From the NCBI GenBank assembly GCA_946965045.2, contig OX337231.1, positions 1,240,001 through 1,304,000 of the forward strand: a stretch of DNA of 64,000 nt. Direction: 5' to 3'. The position numbers and the translations under genes are program-made. How positions within the stretch are numbered: the stretch's first letter is position 1; each line of letters starts with the position of its first letter. Under the pieces are notes generated by a model. It was not told the DNA's origin. It saw only the letters and a list, made by a program, of their open reading frames with translations, and searched no databases. Source of the DNA: Epithemia pelagica (lineage: Eukaryota; Bacillariophyta; Bacillariophyceae; Surirellales; Surirellaceae). Of this stretch, positions 40,252 to 51,239 are shown piece after piece.

Positions 40252-41760
40252 CTAACTTTGATGAAACTCGGCCGACCGTTCTTCTTGAAGCAATCTTCGC
40301 ACAGACGCGTCTTGGAGCAGCGACTTACGTGCATGTTCCACAACACCGGCATCGCTGACACGGTGCGATACAAAACGGAGCACTGAGCTGCGACGGTGGA
40401 ACATAGGACGACGATGATCCTGCTGCGCCTTGGCAGCTTGTACCAAGGTTGTAATTTGATTCACCACAAGGTCCTTGTACCAACGTCGCAGTTCATCCAA
40501 AGTATACGATGCCTTGCTTTCGGCTTTGTCGTAAAGGCTGACAAACTGAAAGCCAATGTGCCCGATTGCGGCCTTGGTCTCTTTGATGGTTTCCTCACTT
40601 AAATCTTCCAAAGGGAGATTTTCCATTTGGATACCGAGGCAATAAAACACATAAAAGAGATAGAATCCTGCGCTTGGAAGACTCTGACGAAATGCTTTGT
40701 TCAAATATGCCTCGTCTTTTCCTTCTTGCTCGACCACTGCTTCTGCGTAAGCATCAAAGAAATCAATGTTGGACTGAAGCAAACTCAATGCGGCATCCTC
40801 GTGGCCATGAGCGGCATGTGCCATGGCACACGCAATCGGCCATGCCTGGAAAATACCCAAATCCTTTCCTAAGGGCCCCATGAGGGCCATTTCCCAGTCA
40901 CATGTGACGAAATCTCCGGTCTTACCAAACTGCTTCATGTTTGCAACGTCGGGCTTTTGTTCCACGAGAATATTGAATTGGTGAAAGTCATTGTGACAAA
41001 GAACTTCGCGACTCTCAAACAGCTCCTTGCGTTGCATGTCAACGATATTTTCAAATCGTTGACTTCCCATGTCTTTTACGAGCTTGAGCGCTGCATCGGC
41101 GGACTCATAGGGAACGGTTGCGATCCTCTCCAAAATTTCTTGCTTGACCGATGGAAACAAATCACCAAGCGTTGGTCGTACATTGTCATTCCAATTCGGT
41201 TCAACAGGCTGCATGTTGAGAGCAGCGACCGTTCGACCAAGACCTTGGATAACCCTGGTATCAACTTCACCATCAATGAATTGATTGGCAAACTGTTCAT
41301 CGGTGGCAACCCACTCCGTTACAAACAGTTTAGCGTTTCCTTCTACATCAACCATGAAGTACGGTGTTGCCACATGTGCACTCTTTGACCCACCCATTGC
41401 CTTCGCAAACGATTCCATGATTTCGAATTCATTGACTGTTCTTTGCAAATCGTACTCGACGGTACGGTCTGGACTCCACAGCGCGTAGTTGAAAGCAATT
41501 TTTGCGTACAAGACAGGATTCTTGTCTCCATCACTTGGAAAGAAGATTTTGTAGGAATAGTTTGTTTTACCACCCGAGATGACCTTGCATGATAACGTTT
41601 CTCCCTTGTTCAACCTCGCACCAATGGTATTCAGCTCGACAAACTCAGTTTCTCCGCATGTGCAATGTTCGACGATTGTCTTGAGGACCAACTCCTTCTT
41701 TTGCTCCTTGTCCACATCATCCATGGCTTCCAAAGGTTTCATTTCTTGTTCACTGGACAT
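40252..41760 (-). CDS. APH-fold small-molecule kinase (methylthioribose/choline kinase-like)
   Basis: 502 residues, single exon, ATG at 41760. It has the aminoglycoside-phosphotransferase/choline-kinase fold: an N-lobe with KVISGGKTNYSYKIFF and AKIAFNYAL, the catalytic loop LCHNDFHQFNIL (H-N-D-x4-N), and the metal site as CDWEMALMGPLGKDLG. The GPLGKDLG piece with the following Ala-rich helix resembles 5-methylthioribose kinase (methionine salvage) more than choline kinase, but the substrate is not settled by sequence. The C-terminal about 70 residues are basic and probably disordered. Likely cytosolic, since there is no targeting peptide. Confidence 0.8.
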   Translation of the reverse strand: MSSEQEMKPLEAMDDVDKEQKKELVLKTIVEHCTCGETEFVELNTIGARLNKGETLSCKVISGGKTNYSYKIFFPSDGDKNPVLYAKIAFNYALWSPDRTVEYDLQRTVNEFEIMESFAKAMGGSKSAHVATPYFMVDVEGNAKLFVTEWVATDEQFANQFIDGEVDTRVIQGLGRTVAALNMQPVEPNWNDNVRPTLGDLFPSVKQEILERIATVPYESADAALKLVKDMGSQRFENIVDMQRKELFESREVLCHNDFHQFNILVEQKPDVANMKQFGKTGDFVTCDWEMALMGPLGKDLGIFQAWPIACAMAHAAHGHEDAALSLLQSNIDFFDAYAEAVVEQEGKDEAYLNKAFRQSLPSAGFYLFYVFYCLGIQMENLPLEDLSEETIKETKAAIGHIGFQFVSLYDKAESKASYTLDELRRWYKDLVVNQITTLVQAAKAQQDHRRPMFHRRSSVLRFVSHRVSDAGVVEHARKSLLQDASVRRLLQEERSAEFHQS

Positions 41761-42278
41761 ATTTGACTCTGATACAGCAAGATGTCTTGATGTGTTCTGG
41801 TTTTTGTGGTTCGCGTGATCGTATTTTATATTTTATGATTTTGTGACCCTAGAGACAAAAGATACAGTCAAAAGTATCTTTGGAAATCTATTGCGTCAGA
41901 TCATGCTCAGCTCAAGTGTGATTCGAGTTGCAACCTTGCACAGAAAACGGGGCAGACGACGAATTTCTGTAAGGTAGACTACACTACATAGGTCTTGATG
42001 TGGGGGCTTCAATGATGTTTGGGGGTCTTGGTCTTGGGTTGTCCTGCCTCCTTTCTGCACAGAGCACGGATAGGTAGTTTCAATGTGCCATATTACTCCT
42101 ATTGGGAAGAGGCCAACCTTCCTTGAAAGGAAGACGGATCCCAGGACGGGTCGACATAGAATTCATGTCGTTGAAGCTTGGGCGAAGTCAGTGGTGGATT
42201 CTGGGGCGACGCGAACTCGGGGCTTCGAATGCTTTTCTTTCTCCAATGGTTCTCCTCGTGGCTGTGAATGGGTTCATT
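41761..42278. other. Intergenic region
   Basis: 518 bp with the kinase promoter and the cathepsin 3' flank. An ACTCCTATTGGG box is at about 42097. No gene seen. Confidence 0.45.
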
Positions 42279-43433
42279 CTACTCCGTGACGACGCAATTG
42301 CTTCCATCGGCCGAGCAGGGATAATTCGATACGGTATAATGGCCAGGAGTTGCCCATGCCACCTTGTGTTCAATGCCCAAAATGTTGTCTCCAATCGGTC
42401 CCACACGAAAGAACCCCATTTCTCCCCAATACTGACCCCAACTGTTGCGACAAATCCAGTACTCCAACTCATGTTCTTCGTCTTCGTCGTCGTTCCTTGA
42501 CATCGTCGTGGTACCCCAACCCACAATGGAGACAATGTGAGTAGGTTTCTTACTCTCGCTGGCATTCGTAAAAATGCCTCCATGATAGGTATGAAGTGGT
42601 TTACCGTTGACCGTAGTGGCGACGGGTCCACGCGCCAAAATTTCGGCCTTGATTTGAAATATGAGATCGTCCTTATCGTTAGTACTTTCCTCCAACATGT
42701 TGATTCCATCATCGTCATCATTCCTGGTGTTGGCTGGAATGGTTCCATATTCGGCAATAGAGGCATTGGGGAAGAAATCAATTTCTCCGCAGACAACTTG
42801 AAGGGGATGCAAGGAAGGCCGGATCAGAACGTCGCAGGTGCGGCAAATGTTGTAATTAGTGCAACTGGTATCGACTTTGGGACAAAAGCCGTGAGGGGAA
42901 TCGGAACTACAGGCCAGGTAGGGTTGACACGTATCGTAGGGGATCAACCCATATTCGTGTACGAATTGATACACTCCGGAATGGCTTCCACCCAAACAAG
43001 AACCCGCCACTTCACCACCACAGTTCAATACAAATTGAACACTCAGCTGAATATCATCCATCACCATTCCAAGCGGTTGATCAGGGTCCTTGTTGTTGTG
43101 AAATGTGCGAGCAATCTTGATACGATCGGCCAAACTGCTCAAGGCTCCATGCGCCCAGCAACTACCACAGTAATGCGGAACATGCTGATTCAAGCTGCGC
43201 GTCAGGTAGGATTTTCCCTGGACATTTCCCCAGTTAAAGTTGGCTGGAATGTCGTCCTTAGCAATGTATGTATGTGGCAAGGGTGACAAGACGCGATTGT
43301 CCTTGTTGTGTCCTGGAAGATAGAAGAACTCGGTACCTTCGACATCCCTTTGGTCGACGACAGACGCCTCTACGATCCCAAAAGTCGATAGGATGGAAGC
43401 AGCAATCCAAAAACAGAAAAAGTGATTCCTCAT
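42279..43433 (-). CDS. Cathepsin X/Z-like cysteine protease (C1A)
   Basis: Start taken at ATG 43433 (MRNHFFCFWIAASILSTFG), which gives a clean signal peptide; the frame is open 33 codons further up but without that feature. 384 residues. A short propeptide is followed by DIPANFNWGNVQG and the active-site cysteine in NQHVPHYCGSCWAHG; the HYCGSCWAHG form is diagnostic of cathepsin X/Z. The catalytic His is in THIVSIVGWG and the Asn in WICRNSWGQYWGE. The many Cys in between fit the family's disulphides. An acidic insertion (NDDEDEEHELE) separates His and Asn segments. Expected role: carboxypeptidase-type proteolysis in lysosome-like vacuoles or outside the cell. Confidence 0.9.
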   Translation of the reverse strand: MRNHFFCFWIAASILSTFGIVEASVVDQRDVEGTEFFYLPGHNKDNRVLSPLPHTYIAKDDIPANFNWGNVQGKSYLTRSLNQHVPHYCGSCWAHGALSSLADRIKIARTFHNNKDPDQPLGMVMDDIQLSVQFVLNCGGEVAGSCLGGSHSGVYQFVHEYGLIPYDTCQPYLACSSDSPHGFCPKVDTSCTNYNICRTCDVLIRPSLHPLQVVCGEIDFFPNASIAEYGTIPANTRNDDDDGINMLEESTNDKDDLIFQIKAEILARGPVATTVNGKPLHTYHGGIFTNASESKKPTHIVSIVGWGTTTMSRNDDEDEEHELEYWICRNSWGQYWGEMGFFRVGPIGDNILGIEHKVAWATPGHYTVSNYPCSADGSNCVVTE

Positions 43434-43661
43434 GGCCGGAACTTCTGTAGAGTGAATGAAGCCATACAGCCAAAAGATCCTTGCGAAAGATTTTCTTAAG
43501 ATCGCGCGATTAAAACGCGACCATACCATCACGATGATCCATTACGACAGAGACAGAGGCATGACCGATGCGTAGAAGTATCCGTACTATACCAACGAAG
43601 TCTATGAAAAGAGGACAATATTTGGAAAACACGGTGCTAATGTCAATCTGACACCATAATA

Positions 43662-45983
43662 CTAGTCCGCGTCGGAATGCATCATTCGGCTGCGGCCTCG
43701 CACTTCGTATTTGCCGTACTTCTTCCACTTTTCCTTCTTGGCCACTTCTTCCTTTGGCTCTGGTAAACGATGCCATATGTTGAAATCTTCCACTGGACGA
43801 GGTAAGCCTCGCCTCGGATTTCCATCTTCTTCATCCTGTTCTCGACGAAACAAGCCACCAATGCCTCGGCGCTCTTCTTCCTGGCTGGATTGTGCCGCTT
43901 GACCGTCCGCTTCTCCTTCGACACCCACGCCACCACACATGTGAATTGTCCCATCCAATCCGACAATAATCGAGTGTACATAGCCACATTCAATATCAAC
44001 TGCCTTGAATGGTCGACCATCGGGGTAGGATACCTCTACTTTCCGCGGTATGGTAACTTCATTGGCTCGTGGACCCAGACCAATACGTCCACCCTCCGTC
44101 TTGCCCCAGGCATACGTATCACCTTTGGTCGTTACTGCCATGCTAATATCGACACCCGCACTCATTTGTAGGATTCGTATTCGTTCATCGTCAAAGTGCG
44201 AAATCTTCATGGGATACATTTGTGTCAACGTATCACCATGTCCCAAACACCCTCCCAAACTAGCACCGCACGAGTAGAGAGATCCGTCTTCGTCAAGAAG
44301 CAATGAATGTCGATGGCCCGCACTCGATCCAACAATCTTGATTCCTACCAACGATTCAACACTTTTTGGATAACATTGATCACTCGAGTCCTCCAACGAA
44401 AGATTACCAATAAGATCAAGTTGCGCACGCAACTCTGCATCAATGTTGGGTTCATCTCCAGCACCTGGAGCATTGGCCTCGGCGGGAGCAGGCTGAGGTG
44501 GTGGAGGAGGAGGTTGCGGTGGTGCTTGCAGGGCTGCTGCTTCGTTTTCTTCTCCGGCAAAAGCTGCGACTGCCGCATCTGCATCATGATCAAAGGGAGT
44601 AAAACTTCTCCCCAAGACTCCAAAGTGTCCCAGTCCCCACGTAAACGCTTCGCCTTCTTCGGAAACCGCAATGGTGTGTCGACTTCCACAGCTAATATTA
44701 GCTATCGATTCATCTTCTAGACCACCTGCCGTGACTTGCAGGGGTAGAAGTTGGGGTTTCCGATCACCATGCCCGAGTTGACCACAAAACCCGTCACCCC
44801 ATGAGTACACGTCCCCATCGCTGCTGACAACCGCCGAATGCAACTCTCCTGCCGACACACAAACACAACGAACGCCATTCAATGCCTCAATATAGCGCGG
44901 TCTCAGTTGATCCGGGAGTTGCTTTGCCGCCGAGTACCCATGTCCAAGAGCACCGTATTGGCCCGTACCAAAGGACAGGACCCGTCCGGTATTGGTCAGC
45001 AAGAGGGAATGTGCAATTCGGACCAATCCTCCACCCGCTGAGCACTGTACAATACGAATTCCATAGCCAATCCCACCCAGTAATCGTCGAGGATATCTCT
45101 CATCTTGACGCTTTCCATGTCCCAACTTTACAATCAATGAGAACCAACACAGGTCAGAGCAGACACATCAGTAATAGTCATCCGAGAGATGGTATTATGG
45201 ACGCTGTAGTTGCTATCCGGGCGTCGCACAAAAGCGCTACCATAGACCTACCTGTCCTCTCCGACCAACACCCCACGAAGCCACTCCTGAACCACCGCCA
45301 CCACATTTGGTTCCATCTCCTCCCACACGACAAAGCGAATGTTCGGGGGAAATGGAAGCCATTCTCCCTTGCACAAACCGAGGGAGAGGAATGGGTTCTC
45401 GAGCACCAGTCGACAAGCTACTTATTCCAGTTGCCACCTCTTGAAGATAGCGGGCGTAAGAACAAAATTCCAAATAGGGTGGCGGATCCTTTTTGGGAAA
45501 TTTGTTGCGTGGAACAACACGGCCCGTGTCTCCTCCACCGTAGGAATCGGTCAAGAGAGCTTGTGCGTCAACCTCGTTGGTACACAATTCCATAAAGCGC
45601 ACGCGTCCTGTATTGGCCATATCGGTTCGAGAACATCGTGCTCGGACTACATGCGTCCGAGCGTTGGCCAATAGCAACGTCAGTCGTTTGCAGGTTCCTG
45701 CCAAACGACCCAAATCGGCCGCTGTAAGCATGATATAAATCAAATGAATGGCATCTTCGGGCAAGTCGAGGAATCTGCACGATAATTCACTTCCCTCTGC
45801 CGCGTTCTTGGTAGTTGCCGAAGCCTGGGACTTTCCATCCAATTGGTCGCTCGATGCACCCTTGTTGTCCTTGGTGTCGGCGGCCTTTGCTTCTTGTTGA
45901 TGCTTGGCCTGGCGTCTTGCTGCTCGTTTCTCCTCGAGAGCCTGCTTTCGTCGAAGTTGATCTTCGTCAAGAACTTTTGGCAT
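43662..45983 (-). CDS. F-box-like and RCC1-repeat protein
   Basis: Exons 45252-45983 and 43662-45125 (126-nt intron), 731 residues, ATG at 45983. A basic N-terminal coiled segment (residues 8-35) precedes an F-box-like helix bundle (about 70-100; [31 protein letters not shown]). RCC1 repeats follow ([16 protein letters not shown] across the splice, [63 protein letters not shown]). A Pro/Ala-rich insertion splits blade 4. The intron falls precisely inside a GQLGHG motif, which confirms the join. RCC1 propellers serve as GEF or scaffold modules; with an F-box it could be a ubiquitin-ligase substrate receptor. Confidence 0.85.
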
Positions 45984-46426
45984 CCTTCGATATCAATACA
46001 GAAGCCCAATGGTCAAGAGGTAAGGCAATGTGGCAATCTGAGGATCTGTTGCTGATTGTCACGTTGGCTCTCGCACCTTGCACTCGCTCGCTCGCACGTC
46101 TCGTTTAGTAGCTGTAGCTAGCCTTGCCTCTAGTAGTTCCGATCAAAACGTACTCCTACTCCTATTGTAGAGCTCTAGAGCTCTTTTGAGGTAGAGAAGC
46201 GTATCTAAGGCTGAGAATGAGGGAAATGAGAACACGGTCTAACGGCTTTAATGCTTCTTGAAATGGTATGCATGAAACGGACGATTCAAGTTGCTTCAAA
46301 GTTTAAGCTTGTTCTATTCTCAGTCTACACAAGTATCATGTGAGCATCCGATTGCCACAAGGTTTGTCCCCATGGCCGAGGCGAACAAACTCAGATGGTA
46401 CGAATTCCTCGCAACAAGCGTTCACA
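45984..46426. other. Intergenic region
   Basis: 443 bp: promoter side of the RCC1 gene and 3' flank of the oxygenase. Contains TACTCCTACTCCTA (46151-46164) and a GAGCTCTAGAGCTC palindrome (46171-46184). No gene. Confidence 0.45.
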
Positions 46427-47119
46427 TCAGTCATGGTTGGAAAACATCAAGTCCGTGCGATTTGCATACTTGACTCCACTTTGAAGTGGAGGCGACTCAT
46501 GTATGAGTCGATGATCAAAGACAAACACTAGTCCAGGTTCCGCCGTCACTGGTTCGGAAGTGTCTCCGTCGTCCGAGTAAATATGTGTATGTCCACCTTG
46601 ATAGTCGCCATTCAAATAAATCATGACAGTGCATCGTGACGTTTGGCTCCCATCTGGACGTTCAAAGATACCGTCCTGATGAGGCTTAAAATAATGCCCT
46701 GGTTCATATTTCAAGATTCGCATGCGCTCGTTCAACCCCACTACTGCATTGGCCTTGGTACTGTGCGGGAGGCGAAACTCGGACGGAATAAAGTCCTTGA
46801 TTCGGTCAAAAATGGCAGCCGCAAACTGCGTGTCGTCGATAATGCATCGATCCGAGTGTCGCGTTCCCGGGTGGTAAATCTGTCGACCATGTCCGACATT
46901 GAGAAGCGCCCTCTCAAAACCCACTGCTTCGGCTCGCTCGATAATGGCGTCGCATTCCTGTTTGGACAAAACTTGCTGAAGAGTAGTACAGGTTGCACTG
47001 CGCCAGTAAACCGGTTCGGGGCGGTGTACCAGCTTTTCTTGGATCGAAGGAAGGTCGCTGGTCTGGAGGCAGTCCACCAGCTTCTTGACAGGCCGAGGAG
47101 GTGTGGAAAACAAAGGCAT
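46427..47119 (-). CDS. 2OG-Fe(II) oxygenase, prolyl-4-hydroxylase-like
   Basis: 230 residues from ATG 47119 (MPLFSTPPRPVKKLVDC). The frame is open for about 39 codons further upstream without an ATG, so an upstream exon with a leader is possible; I could not find a phase-consistent splice. The double-stranded beta-helix shows the iron ligands H-x-D (FKPHQDGIF) and the distal His in DHRLIHESPPL. The 2OG-binding basic residue is probably in GVKYANRTDLMF. RMRILKYEPGHYFKPHQD and CTVMIYLNGDYQGG are typical of the P4Hc/SM-20 group. The substrate is unknown. Tyr/Phe-rich strands between match the family; no membrane segment. Confidence 0.8.
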   Translation of the reverse strand: MPLFSTPPRPVKKLVDCLQTSDLPSIQEKLVHRPEPVYWRSATCTTLQQVLSKQECDAIIERAEAVGFERALLNVGHGRQIYHPGTRHSDRCIIDDTQFAAAIFDRIKDFIPSEFRLPHSTKANAVVGLNERMRILKYEPGHYFKPHQDGIFERPDGSQTSRCTVMIYLNGDYQGGHTHIYSDDGDTSEPVTAEPGLVFVFDHRLIHESPPLQSGVKYANRTDLMFSNHD

Positions 47120-47799
47120 TTCTCTTTTTTGTGGAGAGAAATATCTGGTGTCTTGGTCAACAAACAGTGATGTTTTTTGTCTGTTCGTGCGAACGCGACT
47201 GGAGGTGGATGAGACCCGTACACGACACAAGAACAAAAAGAGATGCCAAACAAAGATTTACCCATTCGTTCGTCGTTCGATGCTTCTTTTCCTGACCAGG
47301 TGGTTGAGACATTGTGCAGGTTTGAAAACAGGTCGATATCGAAATTGTAAATTGTGGGGGGGGACTGAAGAAAAAAAGAGCGTGGCGAGTCGCGAGATGG
47401 ATGCACACTACCTACCTATTTAGTCGCAAACGCATGCCGAATATCAAATAAGCGCGCACATCTAACAAACTCTAACAAACTCTAACACAGGAATCAAAGA
47501 AAGTCACGCGCGCGAGCCAGAATCCCTCATTCGCGCAAAATTTAATGTCCTGCAGAAAAATCCCAAATTGTTGCCAGAACGGATCACTCCAGATGACAGA
47601 TTCACCGCCTCGCCGTTGGATCATTCGAAGTCTTCTCCATTTCCCTCCAATTGCACGCTCATCCCCTTATTCCTTCTTTTGAGACAGAGGAGGCCAACTG
47701 AAAGGGACAGACCATCATTATTTGTGGAAGGGAAAGCATCTGGGTTTTGTTGGGGTGAAGTATCCCGTAGGCAAGAACAAGCACTACAAGAACAGCACC
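47120..47799. promoter_or_regulatory. Divergent intergenic region
   Basis: 680 bp between the minus-strand oxygenase and the plus-strand protease-like gene. Holds a run of eight G (47355-47362), a triple CTAACAAA repeat (47462-47487) and CG-rich CACGCGCGCGAG (47505-47516), about 290 bp upstream of the 47800 start. No further gene is supported. Confidence 0.4.
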
Positions 47800-48819
47800 A
47801 TGGGAAACAAGCCTGCGAAATCTGAACCGCTTACTGCTGATGACTTGAATGCCGCCTTGGAAACAGCGTTGCAACCGCTTGTTACGAAGACAGACTTGGA
47901 TAATAAGTTGAAACCGATTCAAAATGATTTGAAGGCACTCAAAGGGGCCTTACTGGTTCCAGAGGGGGACTCTGTCGCCAGGACAACAACAGTGCAGATT
48001 CAAAAAGGTGGCTACACGTTTGGACATGGTGTGGTCGTGGTGGATGACACGTGTGCGGAGGCAACATACTACTTGGTTTCCGCCGCGCATGTGTTGGTCT
48101 ATTTCAAACCAAACGAAAAGATCGTTCTACACAATCAATCGCAAGAAGTTATGGAGGCTCAAGTGAACGAATTCTACCTACCTCGATCCTACGTGGAAGA
48201 AGGGAAGGCCGACGTTGCTATCTTCTCTTTACGGGACGTGAACATAAGTAAAAAACCAGAGATGGTGACATTCAAGTTTGGCTTGCCGGAAGTGGGACAG
48301 GGTGCAGTTGCCCATGGAAGCGTTTTTCTTCGGGGTACCGTCACAATGATTCAAGAATGGAATTTGTTCACCGTATTGGCACATTCCGTGCCCGGCTCGG
48401 GCGGTTTACCTTTATTCGATGACCGCAAGTTTCTTGTGGGACTTGTCCACGGCAGCTCTACGCATCGCGGCAAACACGCGAGTGGGGAAAGAGAAGATGC
48501 TTCTGTGGTTTACTGCTACTCCTTGCGCGATTGCGAGTTTTTCCCGGCTCGTTGGGACAACAGCACCCAACGCCGGCTCGAGTGGGCGGAGGATATTCCC
48601 TTGGGGTTGGCCAACGGCTCACAAAACTTCTCGGATTTTACTAAAACAGATATTGAGGGACAGGATTTGAACCAGCTTGCCAGAGATATAAATTACACAA
48701 TCAACGGAGAATTGAGTCTTGATGGCTTGATGAAACAGCTCGCTGAAACGATTTGGCCGTCGCCGGCTCAGTGCTTCCAAATCGAGCGTGGTTGGAAAAT
48801 GGCGACTTGGTCAAATTAA
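47800..48819 (+). CDS. Trypsin-fold serine peptidase-like protein
   Basis: 339 residues from ATG 47800 in an ideal context (GCACCATGGG). The frame is open upstream but only with non-ATG codons. The MGNKPAK N-terminus is a candidate N-myristoylation site. A short coiled coil (about 28-50) leads into a chymotrypsin-like fold. The catalytic triad can be read as His97 (VSAAHVL), Asp138 (ADVAIFSL) and Ser200 (PGSGGLPLF), the last replacing the usual GDSGGP. The C-terminal 80 residues are outside the domain. There is no signal peptide, so it acts in the cytoplasm or at a membrane. Activity is likely but not certain. Confidence 0.72.
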   Translation: MGNKPAKSEPLTADDLNAALETALQPLVTKTDLDNKLKPIQNDLKALKGALLVPEGDSVARTTTVQIQKGGYTFGHGVVVVDDTCAEATYYLVSAAHVLVYFKPNEKIVLHNQSQEVMEAQVNEFYLPRSYVEEGKADVAIFSLRDVNISKKPEMVTFKFGLPEVGQGAVAHGSVFLRGTVTMIQEWNLFTVLAHSVPGSGGLPLFDDRKFLVGLVHGSSTHRGKHASGEREDASVVYCYSLRDCEFFPARWDNSTQRRLEWAEDIPLGLANGSQNFSDFTKTDIEGQDLNQLARDINYTINGELSLDGLMKQLAETIWPSPAQCFQIERGWKMATWSN

Positions 48820-49279
48820 TACAGAGCAGAGAACAGCATTTTCGCCCCTCAAACATAGCTTTCTTTGCTAATCCCTTTCAAGAAAGAGGTAGGAGTAGGA
48901 GTAACAATGTCCGTAGGACACAACGAGCTACTATCCAAGATCTCTCCCGACCTCCATGTCGTTTTTCGTTCTAATAGTAGTAGCTACTCGGGTGTCATAA
49001 GGAACCGTCCACTGTTGTTGCTGTTGTGCTTGTGCAGTCAATTCCTGACCTTCATCGTTGTATCGTTCCAATCACAACCACTTCAAACTTCCAATAGATG
49101 GGATGTCCCAACATTCGGAAGGCATTCCATGTGAGTCTTGAACCTGCATACGACCTTCAAGAGAAAAGACACATATCAACAAGATACAGCTCCAATCACG
49201 TGGAGGGGCTGCAAGATGTAGCCCGAGACTATTTACAAATCACCATTATGGTTCCATCCATTTTAGAGAAAATCCTTGG
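48820..49279. other. Convergent intergenic region
   Basis: 460 bp between two 3' ends. Contains AGGTAGGAGTAGGAGTAAC (48887-48905). No gene recognised. Confidence 0.45.
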
Positions 49280-50536
49280 TTATCGCACCTTCACCATTGT
49301 CTTTGATGCGTGGCTCCGATACATGGCTTCCAATGTTTGAACGGTTCGCAAGCCCACCACTACATTCGCACAATTCATGGGTGGATCAGTAGGTTGTGTT
49401 GTCTTTGGTGTCGCGGATGACGATACGGGCGTTGACGTTTCTTGCGCACTCCACTTGCAGTATTGAACAAAGTCCTGAACGGATTCGGCTCCATTTCCCT
49501 CTGGCGATGAATTAACAAAGGCAAAGTTTGGATCCACTAGTTCGGTCGATCCATCTTCTCGTCTCAATTCCAGTCGTCCCGATGATGGATTCTCATCCTC
49601 TCCCTCATACAAGATGGCCCCTTTGGTTCCATAAATTTGAATGCGAATGTGAATGCCCACTTGAGGTCCCGAGTATTGACTTCCTGGCAAATACGCTGTC
49701 CCCGACACATTCATGACAATATCATTGTCACACAAGACGGTTGCCGAATGAGAAATGTCGGCCCCCGTTGTGGGTTCGTGATTCATGGCACAAAAGACTT
49801 GCTGCGGTTTCAAGGGATCACTACACATTTCTCCCGATCCACAGACAAAGTAGACCCATCCGAGCAAATGACAGGATTGTCCCCAGCCAAAGCCATTGCC
49901 GAGCATGGAACCAGTGGGTTTGTTCCAGGCGGCATTGTCTGGATTGGAAAATACCCACATGACGGGTGATGCCATGGAGCAAGATATGTGTCGAATGGGA
50001 CCGATGCGTTTTACCGCCTCACGAGCCAACTTGGCTTGGCGACGAAAATTGGCCGAATGGTTGATCCAGACCGCCCAATGATGATGATGATGATGATCCA
50101 ACGAGGGGGATAGTTCCTTGGGCAATACTAAATCACACAAGGCGTAGGCGTCGTCAATATCGGTCGTCATTGGTTTTTCCATCAAAATATGAATGGGGTG
50201 TCCTGGACCATTTCCTTGATTGTGTTTGTGTGTTGTGTTGTATTCGTGTAGGAGCTTGGCGATTCGGTAATGTGTGGAATGGGGCGTTGCCACAACGACA
50301 CCGTCCAAGGTGGAACCGATCGAATCCAGCATTTCTTGTACCGAATAAAAGACGTTGGTATTGTACCGCTCTCGAAGGACCTGCAGGGAAACCAAGTCCT
50401 GGTCCATGTCGGATTGAGGATGTTCACTTTGATCCACCACAGCGACAAGGTCCGCATCTGGATTACGAAAAATACAGGGAATGTGCCATCCTTGTCCCCA
50501 CCATCCGGCACCAATTACGGCAATCTTGGCTGGCAT
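49280..50536 (-). CDS. Gfo/Idh/MocA family NAD(P)-dependent oxidoreductase
   Basis: 418 residues, single exon, ATG at 50536. The Rossmann N-domain starts IAVIGAGWWGQGWHIPC, with an acidic residue at the end of strand 2 (LVAVVDQSEHP) that favours NAD(H). DGVVVATPHSTHY and the family signature EKP (HILMEKPMTTD) follow. The C-terminal alpha/beta domain contains WINHSANFRRQAKLAREAV, GNGFGWGQSCHLLGWVYFV with a His in the place of the catalytic histidine, and IQIYGTKGAILYEG. A six-His run encoded by ATG-repeat DNA on the plus strand (50080-50097) lies in a loop after the EKP helix. The substrate is a sugar or polyol derivative in this family; which one is unknown. Cytosolic. Confidence 0.88.
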   Translation of the reverse strand: MPAKIAVIGAGWWGQGWHIPCIFRNPDADLVAVVDQSEHPQSDMDQDLVSLQVLRERYNTNVFYSVQEMLDSIGSTLDGVVVATPHSTHYRIAKLLHEYNTTHKHNQGNGPGHPIHILMEKPMTTDIDDAYALCDLVLPKELSPSLDHHHHHHWAVWINHSANFRRQAKLAREAVKRIGPIRHISCSMASPVMWVFSNPDNAAWNKPTGSMLGNGFGWGQSCHLLGWVYFVCGSGEMCSDPLKPQQVFCAMNHEPTTGADISHSATVLCDNDIVMNVSGTAYLPGSQYSGPQVGIHIRIQIYGTKGAILYEGEDENPSSGRLELRREDGSTELVDPNFAFVNSSPEGNGAESVQDFVQYCKWSAQETSTPVSSSATPKTTQPTDPPMNCANVVVGLRTVQTLEAMYRSHASKTMVKVR

Positions 50537-51239
50537 ACTGCTTTTGTCAAGGTACTCGCACAGTTGTCAGGATATTGTGGCTGCAATCCTCTCGTTGCTC
50601 CTTCGCGTGGTTTGATCTTTGGATCTTTCTCTAAGCTTTGGGTCGCGGATTAGTTTCATGCACTGGAGTAAGACACACGCACGTAGTATTTGTCGGGCGT
50701 GCGCGCGAAATTGGTTCAAAGACGCACGCTTGTATTCGACAGCTGCTATGCTTGTGGAATCCGGAAGTTGCTACCATCATCATTCATCATCCTTTCAAAT
50801 TGCAAATTGTAGTTTGAAAGACACGTCTTCGATGGACTCGCTCTCTCCTCTCTCGCTCATGTCTGGAAGACGAATGGAGTTTCTCCCACCATGTGTGTGG
50901 AGCGTGGAAGAACCATGGCGAACCCACTCTTTCATTGCGTCGAAGAAACAGATCGTGTTGTTTGCGGGGTATCTATCCCGTGAGAAAAATGGGACGTTGG
51001 CATTTGGCATGGTATGGTAAAACTCAACACTGAAACCTACTATTACCTAGGAGCGAACAAAGCATTCCAACGGACCGAACCGTGTATACTCCTAGAATTA
51101 ATTCTTGCATCTCTTCTAGGAATAAAATGTGCGTCTATACAATGCTTAGCTTTGTTACCTGGAGCCGGGAATGGCGAGGGTTGCGTTTATTGCAGTATGG
51201 TCATCCTTTATGTTCATTACAAGGAAAATGGAGGCAGAT
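50537..51239. promoter_or_regulatory. Intergenic region upstream of the oxidoreductase
   Basis: 703 bp. About 160 bp upstream of the oxidoreductase start is GGGCGTGCGCGCGAAATTGG (50696-50715). An ACTCCTAGAATTAATTC stretch is at about 51091. Short reading frames only. Confidence 0.4.

Noticed and set aside
47237-47312. Upstream first exon (ATG 47312, donor at 47261) for the 2OG oxygenase
   Set aside because: No acceptor in the right phase before the ATG at 47119 was found.
50080-50097. Poly-His run in the oxidoreductase as a metal site
   Set aside because: Encoded by a simple ATG-type trinucleotide repeat in a loop; more likely microsatellite expansion than a functional site.
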